Source of the DNA: DYFC01 sp041658585
GTDB lineage: Bacteria > Nitrospirota > Thermodesulfovibrionia > Thermodesulfovibrionales > SM23-35
Reading direction: 5' to 3'
DNA length: 64,000 nucleotides
Assembly (NCBI GenBank): GCA_041658585.1
Contig: JBAZZX010000008.1
Coordinates: forward strand, 20,792 to 84,791
Shown here: positions 34,525 through 42,615 of the stretch, piece after piece
How positions within the stretch are numbered: the stretch's first letter is position 1
How the letters are laid out: each line of letters begins with the position of its first letter
Translations under genes and position numbers: made by a program
The notes under the pieces: model-generated
Seen by the model: the letters and a program-made list of their open reading frames with translations, nothing else
Told to the model about the DNA's origin: nothing
The model's database searches: none

Positions 34525-35936
34525 TATCAACAAGTGTCATATTATTTATTCTTCTGGGGGTTTTTGCCGGCGGTATTATAGGCTGGATCATCGCTGCCTT
34601 GCGTCAAAAGCAGAATTATGCAAAGCAGATTGCCGACATTCAGATATATCATGCAAATAAGCTGACAGAAGCTGAGGGGAAAGCGCAATATGCAGGGGCG
34701 CAGGTTGATGAACTGAGGCAGCAGAACCGGAAATATGAAGAAGAGATATTACAGATAAGAAATGAACTGAATGGAGAACGGCAGACAAAAATTGAGGCCC
34801 TCACAAAACTCGAAGCCTCACAGAAAAGCTTTGAGGAGCAAAAGGCATTGATCGAGGCGATGAAGACTGAGATGACTGATACTTTTAATGCCCTTTCAGC
34901 GGCAGCTTTGAAAAGCAGCAGTGAAGATTTTCTCAGACTCGCCTCCCAGCATCTCGGCAAGGTGGTTGCAGATACGAAAGGAAGGCTCGGAGAGCATCAG
35001 GCTGCGCTGGATGGAATGATAAAGCCTTTGCATGAAACATTGAAGCGTTATGAGGAGCAGATAAGATCGATAGAAGAGAACAGGCATAAGGCTTACGGCA
35101 GCCTCGAAGAGCAGTTGAGATCTTTGGCCACAACCCATGAAAATCTTCAGAGGGAGACCGGCAATCTTGTATCAGCCCTGAGAAAACCCCAGGTCAGGGG
35201 CAGGTGGGGTGAGATGCAGCTTCGGAGAGTTGCTGAACTTTCCGGCATGTCAATACACTGTGATTTTACGGAACAGCAATCCGTGGACACGGATAAAGGC
35301 AGGATAAGACCGGATATGATTGTGCATCTTCCCATGGAGCGGGAAATTGTTGTAGACTCTAAAGTGTCTCTTGAGGCTTATCTGGACGCTGCATCTGCGG
35401 TGACAGAAGAGGAGAGAAAGATAAAGATGGCAAAACATGGCCAGCAGGTAAGGGCGCATATGAACAAGCTGTCATCAAAGGAATACTGGAGCCAGTTCAG
35501 GCAGTCTCCTGAATTTGTCGTTCTTTTTATCCCGGGCGAATCCTTCCTGAGTTCAGCCCTTGAAATGGATAATACCCTTATTGAAGACGGCATACAGAAA
35601 AAGGTTATCATTGCCACACCGACTACGTTTATCGCATTGTTAAGCGCTATTGCCTATGGCTGGAGACAGGAGCAGATGACGAGGAATGCTCAGGAGATCA
35701 GCGAGATCGGTAAGCAGTTCTATGAAAGAATGCTTACCCTTGTGCAGCACTTTGAAAGTATAGGCGCCAACCTCGAAAGGGCTGTAGGAGCGTATAATAA
35801 GACGGTCGGCTCGCTTGAGACAAGGATACTGCCATCGGTGAGGAGGTTCAGAGAACTGGGGGTCACCGGCGCCTCCGAGATACCGGTTATCGAGCCGATA
35901 GACCAAAAACCGAGAACTTCAGGTATACTTGAATGA
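34521..35936 (+). CDS. rmuC: DNA recombination protein RmuC
   Basis: 471 residues: one N-terminal membrane anchor (SVILFILLGVFAGGIIGWII), a long coiled coil (~30-220), then the RmuC nuclease-like core: VRGRWGEMQLRRVAELSGM, RPDMIVHLPMEREIVVDSKV (Asp...DSK) and IATPTTFIALLSAIAYGWRQE. It limits inverted-repeat recombination in E. coli, a role of interest in a genome with many inverted-repeat elements. Its start overlaps the helicase stop (ATGA). Confidence 0.95.
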   Translation: MISTSVILFILLGVFAGGIIGWIIAALRQKQNYAKQIADIQIYHANKLTEAEGKAQYAGAQVDELRQQNRKYEEEILQIRNELNGERQTKIEALTKLEASQKSFEEQKALIEAMKTEMTDTFNALSAAALKSSSEDFLRLASQHLGKVVADTKGRLGEHQAALDGMIKPLHETLKRYEEQIRSIEENRHKAYGSLEEQLRSLATTHENLQRETGNLVSALRKPQVRGRWGEMQLRRVAELSGMSIHCDFTEQQSVDTDKGRIRPDMIVHLPMEREIVVDSKVSLEAYLDAASAVTEEERKIKMAKHGQQVRAHMNKLSSKEYWSQFRQSPEFVVLFIPGESFLSSALEMDNTLIEDGIQKKVIIATPTTFIALLSAIAYGWRQEQMTRNAQEISEIGKQFYERMLTLVQHFESIGANLERAVGAYNKTVGSLETRILPSVRRFRELGVTGASEIPVIEPIDQKPRTSGILE

Positions 35937-35984
35937 AATATAAGACATAATATAGAGATTTTAAACTTAAAGGAGGGTCAAAAA

Positions 35985-36263
35985 ATGTCAGAGAGATTAG
36001 GTCATGAGGAGTTTATCAGAAAGGCGATCGTGAGCCTGAGGAAGGACAATTTCAAGGGGATTCATACCGTTTTTTCCGGCTTTAATAACGCTTTCAAGAA
36101 ATATTTTGAGGGAGAAAACCCTGTTGAGGTGACAAACAAACTTGCCGAAGAGGGAAAGATCGTTATCAGACCCGTTAAAGGCGGGGTCATGCTTTATATG
36201 CCCGAAGACGCCCCTGCTTCAAGAGATTCCGCTGACGAAGCATTGAAAAAAATGGGACTTTAA
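35985..36263 (+). CDS. Small conserved protein of unknown function
   Basis: 92 residues, with a strong ribosome site (AAAGGAGG). The sequence starts MSERLGHEEFIRKAIVSLRK and has a central FSGFNNAFKKYFEGENPVEV and a strand pair GKIVIRPVKGGVMLYMPED. The helix-rich then beta-hairpin order would fit a small winged-helix fold, but no family is recognised. It ends shortly before a perfect palindrome (36300-36337). Confidence 0.6.
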   Translation: MSERLGHEEFIRKAIVSLRKDNFKGIHTVFSGFNNAFKKYFEGENPVEVTNKLAEEGKIVIRPVKGGVMLYMPEDAPASRDSADEALKKMGL

Positions 36264-36299
36264 AAGCAAAAGGCATTTGAAACTGCAAAAGATCCGCGA

Positions 36300-36337
36300 A
36301 ATATCCGGGGCGAAAATATATTTTCGCCCCGGATATT
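36300..36337. terminator. Perfect 38-bp palindrome, probable transcription terminator
   Basis: Two 19-bp arms, AATATCCGGGGCGAAAATA and its exact complement, with no spacer. The hairpin contains a GC-rich CCGGGGCGAAAA stem. It lacks a classical T-run. It lies 37 bp after the small gene that ends at 36263. Confidence 0.6.
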
Positions 36338-36402
36338 ATAATGCGGCCTGAATTTGCGCCTTTAGTTATACCTTATTCATGAACATGAAAACGTGAAGGC
36401 TA

Positions 36403-36605
36403 TTTAACCTGGATTATTTATAAAATTGGCAATGGCAACCGAGGATAGAGTATTTGCGCGGTTTTTTTTGCCGATAGTCAAATACAGTATTTGAAAATAG
36501 AGAGGCAAAAGCCTCGCAGGGAGGAACGACCGAGAATGAGCGCAAATACCCTATCCTCGGTTCAATCAGAAATATTTGTGAATAATCCTGGGTAAGTTAT
36601 TTAAC
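36403..36605. mobile_element. MITE-2, copy A
   Basis: Core 36437-36562 with ends AACCGAGGATAGAGTATTTG and the inverted CAAATACCCTATCCTCGGTT. Inside is a GAGGCAAAAGCCTC hairpin. Outer arms contain TTTAACCTGGATTATT and its mirror AATAATCC...TTTAACC. It matches 59372-59496 in reverse orientation and has no coding capacity. The right end abuts the acyltransferase start. Confidence 0.8.
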
Positions 36606-36614
36606 CGCCTGCAT

Positions 36615-37370
36615 ATGAGCCTCTTTAAGTTCTATTTAAAAACAAGCCTCTTGTTTATTGTTACCGTCATGCTTGCGCCCTTCTATTTTTTTGTGCTGTT
36701 AATCTTCTTCACATGGCGACATAGTATCGGACCTAAACTTGTCCAATGGTATTCAAAACTCTGCCTCTTGATATTCAGAGTCGATATTGAAGAAATTAAA
36801 AACTTCGATATCTTCACAAGCAGTGGGAAAGGCGCAATAATAATTTCAAACCACGCCAGTTTCCTGGATATTTTTGTGCTTTCTTCTCTCTTTGGATCGG
36901 TCTTTGTAAGTAAAGCCGAGATCAAGTATTATCCAATAATCGGGCAAATCGCGTGGTTGGCAGGAGTTATTTTTCTTGCCCGGGATTCCTCAAAGGAAAG
37001 GCTGAGATTACTCAGGACAATTGCGAACAAATGTTCAACTCGCATTCTTGTTGTTTTTCCACAGGGTACGACCAGCCGCATTACCGAACGATTAGCTTTC
37101 AACAGAGGCATTTTCAAGGTAATAGAACTGAACCCGGAGGTATCATTATTGCCGGTAACGCTTCATTATAAAGAAGATGCGGAAATTGCATGGAACAAAC
37201 CGCAATCTTTGAAAGAGAATTCAATCAGGATCTGCGCTCAGAAAAGAATCCATGTCAAAGTGCTCATCCACAATCCTGTAACAATTGAAGATTACCGGGA
37301 AAAGACCTCCGCACAAATATGCAAAATCGTAGAACAGACCGTTTTAGGGCCTTTACAGGAAGAACATTAG
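36615..37370 (+). CDS. 1-acyl-sn-glycerol-3-phosphate acyltransferase family protein
   Basis: A 251-residue membrane-associated acyltransferase (PlsC fold). Two N-terminal hydrophobic segments are followed by the catalytic HX4D motif in ISNHASFLDIF, then FLARDSS, and the glycerol-phosphate site FPQGTTSR (motif III, usually FPEGTRS). The Gln in place of Glu is a variant. It is probably involved in phospholipid or lysolipid acylation. It starts immediately after MITE-2 copy A, which may carry its leader. Confidence 0.85.
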   Translation: MSLFKFYLKTSLLFIVTVMLAPFYFFVLLIFFTWRHSIGPKLVQWYSKLCLLIFRVDIEEIKNFDIFTSSGKGAIIISNHASFLDIFVLSSLFGSVFVSKAEIKYYPIIGQIAWLAGVIFLARDSSKERLRLLRTIANKCSTRILVVFPQGTTSRITERLAFNRGIFKVIELNPEVSLLPVTLHYKEDAEIAWNKPQSLKENSIRICAQKRIHVKVLIHNPVTIEDYREKTSAQICKIVEQTVLGPLQEEH

Positions 37371-37411
37371 AAGTGCAAGTACCGCAGTTTTATGAGCAAC
37401 CCGGCATTTCA

Positions 37412-37434
37412 TGGTGGAGGAGGCGGGAATTGAA
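37412..37434 (-). other. tRNA 3'-end fragment (possible island attachment scar)
   Basis: The minus strand carries the exact last 23 bases of a tRNA plan: T-loop TTCAATT, T-stem CCCGC, acceptor half CTCCTCC, discriminator A and CCA. The rest of the tRNA is absent. Such fragments arise when an element integrates into a tRNA gene. The acceptor would suit a tRNA-Ser. It borders the accessory stretch 37.4-42 kb. Confidence 0.5.
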
Positions 37435-37676
37435 TTAATGTCAGGCTTTTTATGTATTTTTCCCCTCACAGAAAGAAATGTTTTTTCCAGAACCAAGAAC
37501 AGCGTTTGTTTTCTCATAAAACTACCACCCAAATGATATCTCTGCGGACACGCATAACACAAATTTAGGATCATGTGATGATCAATGTTGAGAATTATCA
37601 GAAGAATTAATTATAGATATGAGACGCTTGGGTGAAGCTTCTGTGAAGCAAATTGGGACTCGGGAATATCTACAAC

Positions 37677-38465
37677 CTAACGAACCATTTCGGTAATGCG
37701 TGAAGCTAAAGAACCAGCCCCGAGAGTTGCAAGGTGGGTCTGCATTTCATCCTTGGATAAGGTACCGATTTGCCATAGGAGGCTGTCGAGATGCACCATT
37801 GTCACTTTAGGATTCACCTCCCGAATTCGTTCAAGCACCTGCTGCCATCTTTCCCGTTCAGCCTGTTCGTTAACATGCGGGAGGCCGAGACGAGTGGAAA
37901 TGGTGAGGATGCGTGAATCGACCGGCACCGGAATTGCGCTGAAGTCAAACATAGTTTCGTCAACCATAAGAAGTGCGAGCGCCAAGCACTTCATTGCAAA
38001 AGCTATCGTTTTCTTTTCTGGATTTTGACTCATTGTACGACCAAGGGCATGCCAAATTCTCCCGAAGTCCGCCGCAATTGAAGCTGAATCACTTCCCCAA
38101 ATCTTGCTACAAAACTCACTTGACAAGAATCGATGAAGCCGTTCGACCTTGGCTTTCGCCATTCGTTCTTGGTCGTAAAAGGGTTCTAAGAGGCCTATCA
38201 ACTTAAGTGGCTCTTCTGGGTCGGAGTTAAGCGGAATCAGGGGTACCACTTTTGGCCAATAAGCAACCTCCGCCTTTCCCTTTAATTGATAATCGTTCAA
38301 ACCAAGGATTATGAACAGGGTAGCAAAATGTCCGAACACCCACGTGTTTGAAAACGGCTGCATCCATTTCCATCCAGCTGATCCTTCCGTCATGGTGGCC
38401 TTCCATGTCGCTGGCGGAAGCTGGGAAAGCAATTCGACAAATTCATCTAATCGATTAGACGGCAC
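37677..38465 (-). CDS. AGOG-type 8-oxoguanine DNA glycosylase/lyase
   Basis: 262 residues. It resembles archaeal AGOG glycosylases: YQLKGKAEVAYWP, the catalytic Lys region NPEKKTIAFAMKCL (Lys151/152), the catalytic Asp in IPVPVDSRI (Asp183), and HLDSLLWQIG near the end. The HhH-GPD-like fold would excise 8-oxoguanine or another base and nick the strand. The GTG start has AAGGAGG six bases upstream. It forms an operon with the winged-helix gene 36 bp upstream. The family match is from motif memory. Confidence 0.72.
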   Translation of the reverse strand: MPSNRLDEFVELLSQLPPATWKATMTEGSAGWKWMQPFSNTWVFGHFATLFIILGLNDYQLKGKAEVAYWPKVVPLIPLNSDPEEPLKLIGLLEPFYDQERMAKAKVERLHRFLSSEFCSKIWGSDSASIAADFGRIWHALGRTMSQNPEKKTIAFAMKCLALALLMVDETMFDFSAIPVPVDSRILTISTRLGLPHVNEQAERERWQQVLERIREVNPKVTMVHLDSLLWQIGTLSKDEMQTHLATLGAGSLASRITEMVR

Positions 38466-38501
38466 CAGGGGCCTCCTTAAAGTGCGGCACCGGATTGGAT
38501 G

Positions 38502-38822
38502 CTAAAAAACTAGCGCTTTTATCGGCCATTTATAAAAATAAACTTTCTTGAGAGCTTCTATATGTTCTTTTTGGTTTCGCCCTGAGCCTTTGTAACCCTC
38601 TCCAGGGATGCCAGTTTTCTTGTTAACTACCAAAGCTTGCAACGGAGGCAACTTCCGTTTATTGCAGTATATTTGAATTACGCTAAGAAAGTACCGCGCC
38701 GAGCGTGGGTGCAACCCTATTTTGTTGCATAGTTCGCCATAGGTCAGCGGCTTATCTTTGTTAAGTGCCCTCCGAGCCAAGATGGGCCAAACCTTACTCG
38801 CTCGTTTTCTGTGGTTTATCAT
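38502..38822 (-). CDS. Winged-helix protein resembling alkyltransferase-like (ATL) fold, partner of the glycosylase
   Basis: 106 residues, basic. The core LTYGELCNKIGLHPRSARYF and PPLQALVVNKKTGIPGEGY follows the order of the MGMT/ATL DNA-binding domain (Y-G-x-[IVL]-A...R...V). It lacks the PCHR alkyl-acceptor Cys motif. It could therefore bind DNA lesions without repairing them. It is the first gene of the operon with the AGOG-type glycosylase. Alternative: a DNA-binding subunit of a restriction-like system. Confidence 0.55.
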   Translation of the reverse strand: MINHRKRASKVWPILARRALNKDKPLTYGELCNKIGLHPRSARYFLSVIQIYCNKRKLPPLQALVVNKKTGIPGEGYKGSGRNQKEHIEALKKVYFYKWPIKALVF

Positions 38823-39301
38823 GTAAAGCCCTTATCCATTTCCAGTTGCTATGCACAGATTATAACAAAAGTTAGAGTTCTCAACAACAGGAAGGAGGCT
38901 TGCTTTCTTGGCCTCTCTGGAATATCGTGAGTCTTTCGCCCTGTAAGACGCATGTTATTTCTATCATGCGGGGGACTCGGGGTCAGACTTGTTTATTGAC
39001 TTTTCCCATGTATTTCCATCGTTAATCAGCATATTTGTCAATATACCGTAATTATTTAGTTGCAGGTCTTAGAAACGTTTTTGTTTTCTGGTGGACGTAA
39101 ACCAATTTTTCCAATTCGCACCGGGTATATTGTTCATGAAATACGAAGTATATGCAGACATTCGCAACCTTGCGGTTTAGCTATTGATCTTATGTTTACC
39201 CATGCCACACTTCTGAATGTATTAGTGAATCAACTATTTCCTTCAGAAACATATAGCTGTAAAGTTTGCATAGGTGTAAGAAGGGCGGAAGGCAGGCAAA
39301 T
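38823..39301. other. Intergenic region with RAYT-type scar
   Basis: About 480 bp. It includes GGGGTCAGACTTG-TTTATTGAC at 38979-39000, the same signature as at 5321 and 57273. A plus-strand frame 39060-39305 (81 codons) has no start signal or family resemblance and is not accepted. Confidence 0.45.
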
Positions 39302-40066
39302 CTAAATTTCCACAATCTCCAGATCATCTGCTGAATGAATGAACGGCTTTTCAAGATCTGCGATTGCAATGAGACGCGTAAATGTATACGCATATGAAGT
39401 CATGAGTGTAATACATCTCTTGTCGAATATTATGGGCTTGATCCGGGGCTGATGTGACCTGATAAGCACATTCTTTCCGAGCTGCTTCATGACATGCATA
39501 AAATAATCTTCACCAAACTTGGGTCTGTCTTCCAAATCATTGACAATTTCACCTTTCATTTCTACAAAGTCACCCCATGTGATCTGGTGCCATTGTTCAC
39601 TGCATAACTGAATAGTGTCGATTTCCTCCAATGTATTTACGGCAGGCGGTACTCCATGAACAGCAAAAATGCCATTTTCCGTAACTACTGCAAAAGACAG
39701 AAACCGGAATATATCCGAAAAAGAATTATATTCATCAGGAGCGAGACTTTCCCAAAAATCTGCCGGGTTGAATGGTACAGAGCAATATCCTTCATGGTTA
39801 CCCATGAGCAGAAATACTTGATCAGGAGATTCAGATTTTTTTTCAAGCAGAAACGCAATATTGTCTTTTGAATCCGGCCCCCTGTCGACATAATCCCCGA
39901 GAAAGACCAGGGTATATCCGGGCTTAAAGTACCGGCTGAATACGGTTTCAGTTGCATCAAGATCTCCATGCGTGTCACCGACAAATACGGCCTTACCTTT
40001 CGCCTGTAGCCTGATAAGACGCCGGTCCCTGGCTAATATTTCCCTGACAGATTTAAAATTTTGCAT
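39302..40066 (-). CDS. PPP-type metallophosphatase (serine/threonine phosphatase-like)
   Basis: About 254 residues with the full metal-binding set of the PPP family: GDTHGD, GDYVDRG, GNHEGY, and downstream His in AVHG and SHQP. It follows the protein kinase gene by a few bases, so the two likely act as opposing enzymes on the same Ser/Thr targets. The start may be ATG 40066 or TTG 40081; neither has a clear ribosome site, and coupling to the kinase stop is likely. Confidence 0.85.
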   Translation of the reverse strand: MQNFKSVREILARDRRLIRLQAKGKAVFVGDTHGDLDATETVFSRYFKPGYTLVFLGDYVDRGPDSKDNIAFLLEKKSESPDQVFLLMGNHEGYCSVPFNPADFWESLAPDEYNSFSDIFRFLSFAVVTENGIFAVHGVPPAVNTLEEIDTIQLCSEQWHQITWGDFVEMKGEIVNDLEDRPKFGEDYFMHVMKQLGKNVLIRSHQPRIKPIIFDKRCITLMTSYAYTFTRLIAIADLEKPFIHSADDLEIVEI

Positions 40067-40083
40067 ATTTCTGACCCGCAAGC

Positions 40084-41619
40084 TTACATATCATCGAACG
40101 GTGTTATCCGCAGGACAGCCCCGGTTCCGCTCACGTTTCTGTTGAACTCTTCGATAAACCGTTTCAAAACAAGTTGTTCTTCTTCCTGATACACTAAAAA
40201 CATCGCTATCATTTTATTCTGCCTGCAAAAGCAAGGCTCTGATTTCACTCCTAACCTTTCTGCAAGAGGATTAAGATCTCTGAGTGCTTCCGTAATATTG
40301 CCGTATCGTTCAGAAGGATCTTTCCTTATTGTTCTCATGAGGAAATTATGCAATTCATCCGGCAGATCTTTTATTGTCGTACGAGTGTCGGGAATATCTT
40401 CCTGCAGATGCCAGGTTATTATGTTTTTCATATGACACCCAGGGAACGGCCTCTTGCCTGTAATCATCTCATACACAGTTATGCCAAGCGAATAAATATC
40501 TGCACGTTCATCAACAGGGTCTCCCTTGATTTGCTCGGGAGAAATGTAATAAATTGTACCAGGGAAAAGAAAATTTTCGTCAACAGTCCCACGGCGGCAT
40601 GCCAGTCCGAAATCAATAATCTTCACCTGCCCTTCGGGTTGTATGAAGATATTCCCCGGATTAATATCCTGATGGATGATGCCATTCTTGTGTGCATATT
40701 CGAGACCATGACATATCTGCATGGTAATGTCCACTATCTGTGAAACAGAAAGCTTTGGTTTGGCCCTCATAATATTTTTCAAGAGAGTTCCATCAAGGTA
40801 TTCCATAATGATGAAGACCGTCTTGTACAGTTCCTCTATATCATATACTTTCACAATATTGGGATGGTTTAACTGTGCTATTGTCTTGGCTTCATTACGG
40901 AATATGTCGAGGAAATCAGGATCCATCGCTAATTCATGATTCAACATCTTAATGGCTACCGGTAAAGTAAGAACGCTGTGAACGCCCCTGTAAATGATAC
41001 TCGAACCACCATGCCCAATTTTTTCGGTTACTGTATATTTGCCGATTTTTCTCTCCTCTGCCACTTTTGAGGCAATCAACCTGCGGGTGAGCACGGCAGA
41101 CAGAAAATTCCTGAGTTCCGGGTATTCTCCGGACAGTTTTTCAAACTCTTCTCTGCTCATACTCAATACGTCCATATCGGTTTCCGCATCTGCGTGAGCT
41201 TTCCGCGGCTCGTCGCTAAACAGCACTGATTCTCCTGCCACATCACCGGGACCGAGCTGCCCCACATTATAGAGCAGGTTTTTTTTCTCAACATTAACGG
41301 CACATGTACCCTGAAGAATAAGATAAAAGAAGTTCCCTCCTTCTCCCTGCGTGATAAGCCGATCCCCTTGCTTTATGCGTATGAATGTCGTATGCCGTAA
41401 AAAATGAAGTACAAGCTCTTGAGGCAGAGGATTGAGCATTTCCGAACATAGATGGAACTGTACGGATAAAGGTCCCTGTACGGTCAGCTGCTCTCTCTGT
41501 GTTAAGGAAGAGGTATCATCCGGATGTAATTGCTCCTGAGGCATCTGAATCTCGAGAAAATAGCAAAATGATTGAGTATGTGAAGGGGTTACCTGTTTTA
41601 TCTGTCCATCGATAGACAT
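40084..41619 (-). CDS. Ser/Thr protein kinase with N-terminal cyclic-nucleotide-binding domain
   Basis: 511 residues. cNMP-binding fold (~65-175) with the phosphate-binding-cassette-like GPGDVAGESVLFSDEPRKAH. Kinase domain (~192-450): GHGGSSIIYRG loop, VAIKML lysine, catalytic HQDINPGNIF (HRD changed to HQD), DFGLACR, SPEQ and DIYSLGITVYEM. The C-terminal ~65 residues (IAMFLVYQEEEQLVLKRFIE) are an unnamed extension. It is probably activated by a cyclic nucleotide or by a cNMP-domain ligand. It pairs with the PPP phosphatase downstream. Confidence 0.85.
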   Translation of the reverse strand: MSIDGQIKQVTPSHTQSFCYFLEIQMPQEQLHPDDTSSLTQREQLTVQGPLSVQFHLCSEMLNPLPQELVLHFLRHTTFIRIKQGDRLITQGEGGNFFYLILQGTCAVNVEKKNLLYNVGQLGPGDVAGESVLFSDEPRKAHADAETDMDVLSMSREEFEKLSGEYPELRNFLSAVLTRRLIASKVAEERKIGKYTVTEKIGHGGSSIIYRGVHSVLTLPVAIKMLNHELAMDPDFLDIFRNEAKTIAQLNHPNIVKVYDIEELYKTVFIIMEYLDGTLLKNIMRAKPKLSVSQIVDITMQICHGLEYAHKNGIIHQDINPGNIFIQPEGQVKIIDFGLACRRGTVDENFLFPGTIYYISPEQIKGDPVDERADIYSLGITVYEMITGKRPFPGCHMKNIITWHLQEDIPDTRTTIKDLPDELHNFLMRTIRKDPSERYGNITEALRDLNPLAERLGVKSEPCFCRQNKMIAMFLVYQEEEQLVLKRFIEEFNRNVSGTGAVLRITPFDDM

Positions 41620-42064
41620 TTTCCTGGTCCTTTGTTATTTATTTAATTTCTTTCAATCGTTATGTCGCTATAGTTAATCAATCTGACTTCATAAACAAAG
41701 CTATTGGTATGTGTGTCAACTAATTTAGATGCAATATCCTTATTTTTAAATATACCATAAGATATAGATTGTCAGTGCGAATGCGCACACGATTTATAAT
41801 ATATAAAATGCATCTTACCATGAAATGCTAACTTGGTATAACATAAAAAATTTGTCCATATTAAATTTCGAGGGGGAAAACTAAGACTTGTTTATTGTCA
41901 TTTTATGACTTTTTAGGAGTATGAATTTCGTACGCTTTTCTAATGCAGATTAAGCACAGAGAACGAAGATATCTTCCTTTATTGATTTTTAAAAGAAATA
42001 CGCTGAAATTCGGGATTCGGCATCCGCAGTTTTCGGGTTAAGAAATGGGATTGTTATTTACAAC
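41620..42064. other. AT-rich intergenic region with a MITE-1 fragment
   Basis: About 445 bp with no gene. It contains a truncated MITE-1 end at 42019-42042 (GGCATCCGCAGTTTTCGG then GTTAAG) and an AAGACTTGTTTATTGTC stretch at ~41882 resembling the RAYT-type scar. It probably contains the kinase promoter. Confidence 0.5.
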
Positions 42065-42406
42065 TCAGCATGTCAGATGTAAGGCTGCTATGACTGTTTT
42101 GTTTTTTTGTAATTCGTTGAACAGCTCAACCGCTTTTCCGGTCCGCTCCACATAAACCATAATGCCCTTTGCTTCAAGATGTGAAATGGTTTCCTTCGAT
42201 ACTTTTATTACCCCGAAAAAACCCGTTCCGATTATCACTACTGCGGGCTCGGCCCTGAGAACACCCGTCAGATCTTCAATCTGCAGATTATGCCCCTCTT
42301 TTCTCCACCAGGAAGCATCTACCCTTTCCGTATAGATGATCACGTCAGAGGTATAGGTTTTACCGTCAATCGTTATTTTGCCAAAGGTGTAATGTTCGAT
42401 CTTCAT
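42065..42406 (-). CDS. Mth938-like domain protein (DUF498)
   Basis: A 113-residue protein with the MTH938 pattern: HYTFGKITIDGKTYTSDVII, ASWWRKEGHNLQIEDL, EPAVVIIGTGFFGVIKVS and GKAVELFNEL. The family is small and widely distributed; its function is unresolved. There is a separate small Cys at the C-terminus (HLTC). It is divergent from tRNA-Sec. Confidence 0.88.
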   Translation of the reverse strand: MKIEHYTFGKITIDGKTYTSDVIIYTERVDASWWRKEGHNLQIEDLTGVLRAEPAVVIIGTGFFGVIKVSKETISHLEAKGIMVYVERTGKAVELFNELQKNKTVIAALHLTC

Positions 42407-42455
42407 TCCCCTTATTACCCCTTAAATATGATATTATAAATAACTGTACCACAAC

Positions 42456-42553
42456 GGGAGTGTATAGGGTTCCGGTGTCCCTCTTGGACTTCAAATCCAA
42501 TGTTGCCTGTTACAAACGGGCAGGGTGGGTTCGATTCCCACACACTCCCGCCA
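42456..42553 (+). tRNA. selC: tRNA-Sec (UCA), selC
   Basis: A 98-nt tRNA with anticodon TCA in the loop CTTCAAA and 8-bp acceptor GGGAGTGT/ACACTCCC. The T-stem is GTGGG/CCCAC, so acceptor plus T-arm gives the 13-bp bacterial Sec layout. A long variable arm (GCCTGT/ACGGGC) is present. Discriminator G and encoded CCA (42551-42553). It shows that the organism inserts selenocysteine at UGA; no selenoprotein was found in this window. Confidence 0.95.
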
Positions 42554-42615
42554 TTCATTTCCGTAGTTTGCGCGTTGAGAAATCAATTATCCAATTTATA
42601 GAGAGGTAATAAATC

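Noticed and set aside
39060..39305. 81-codon plus-strand frame between the RAYT scar and the phosphatase gene
   Set aside because: No ribosome site, no recognisable family and odd composition; probably chance or decayed DNA.
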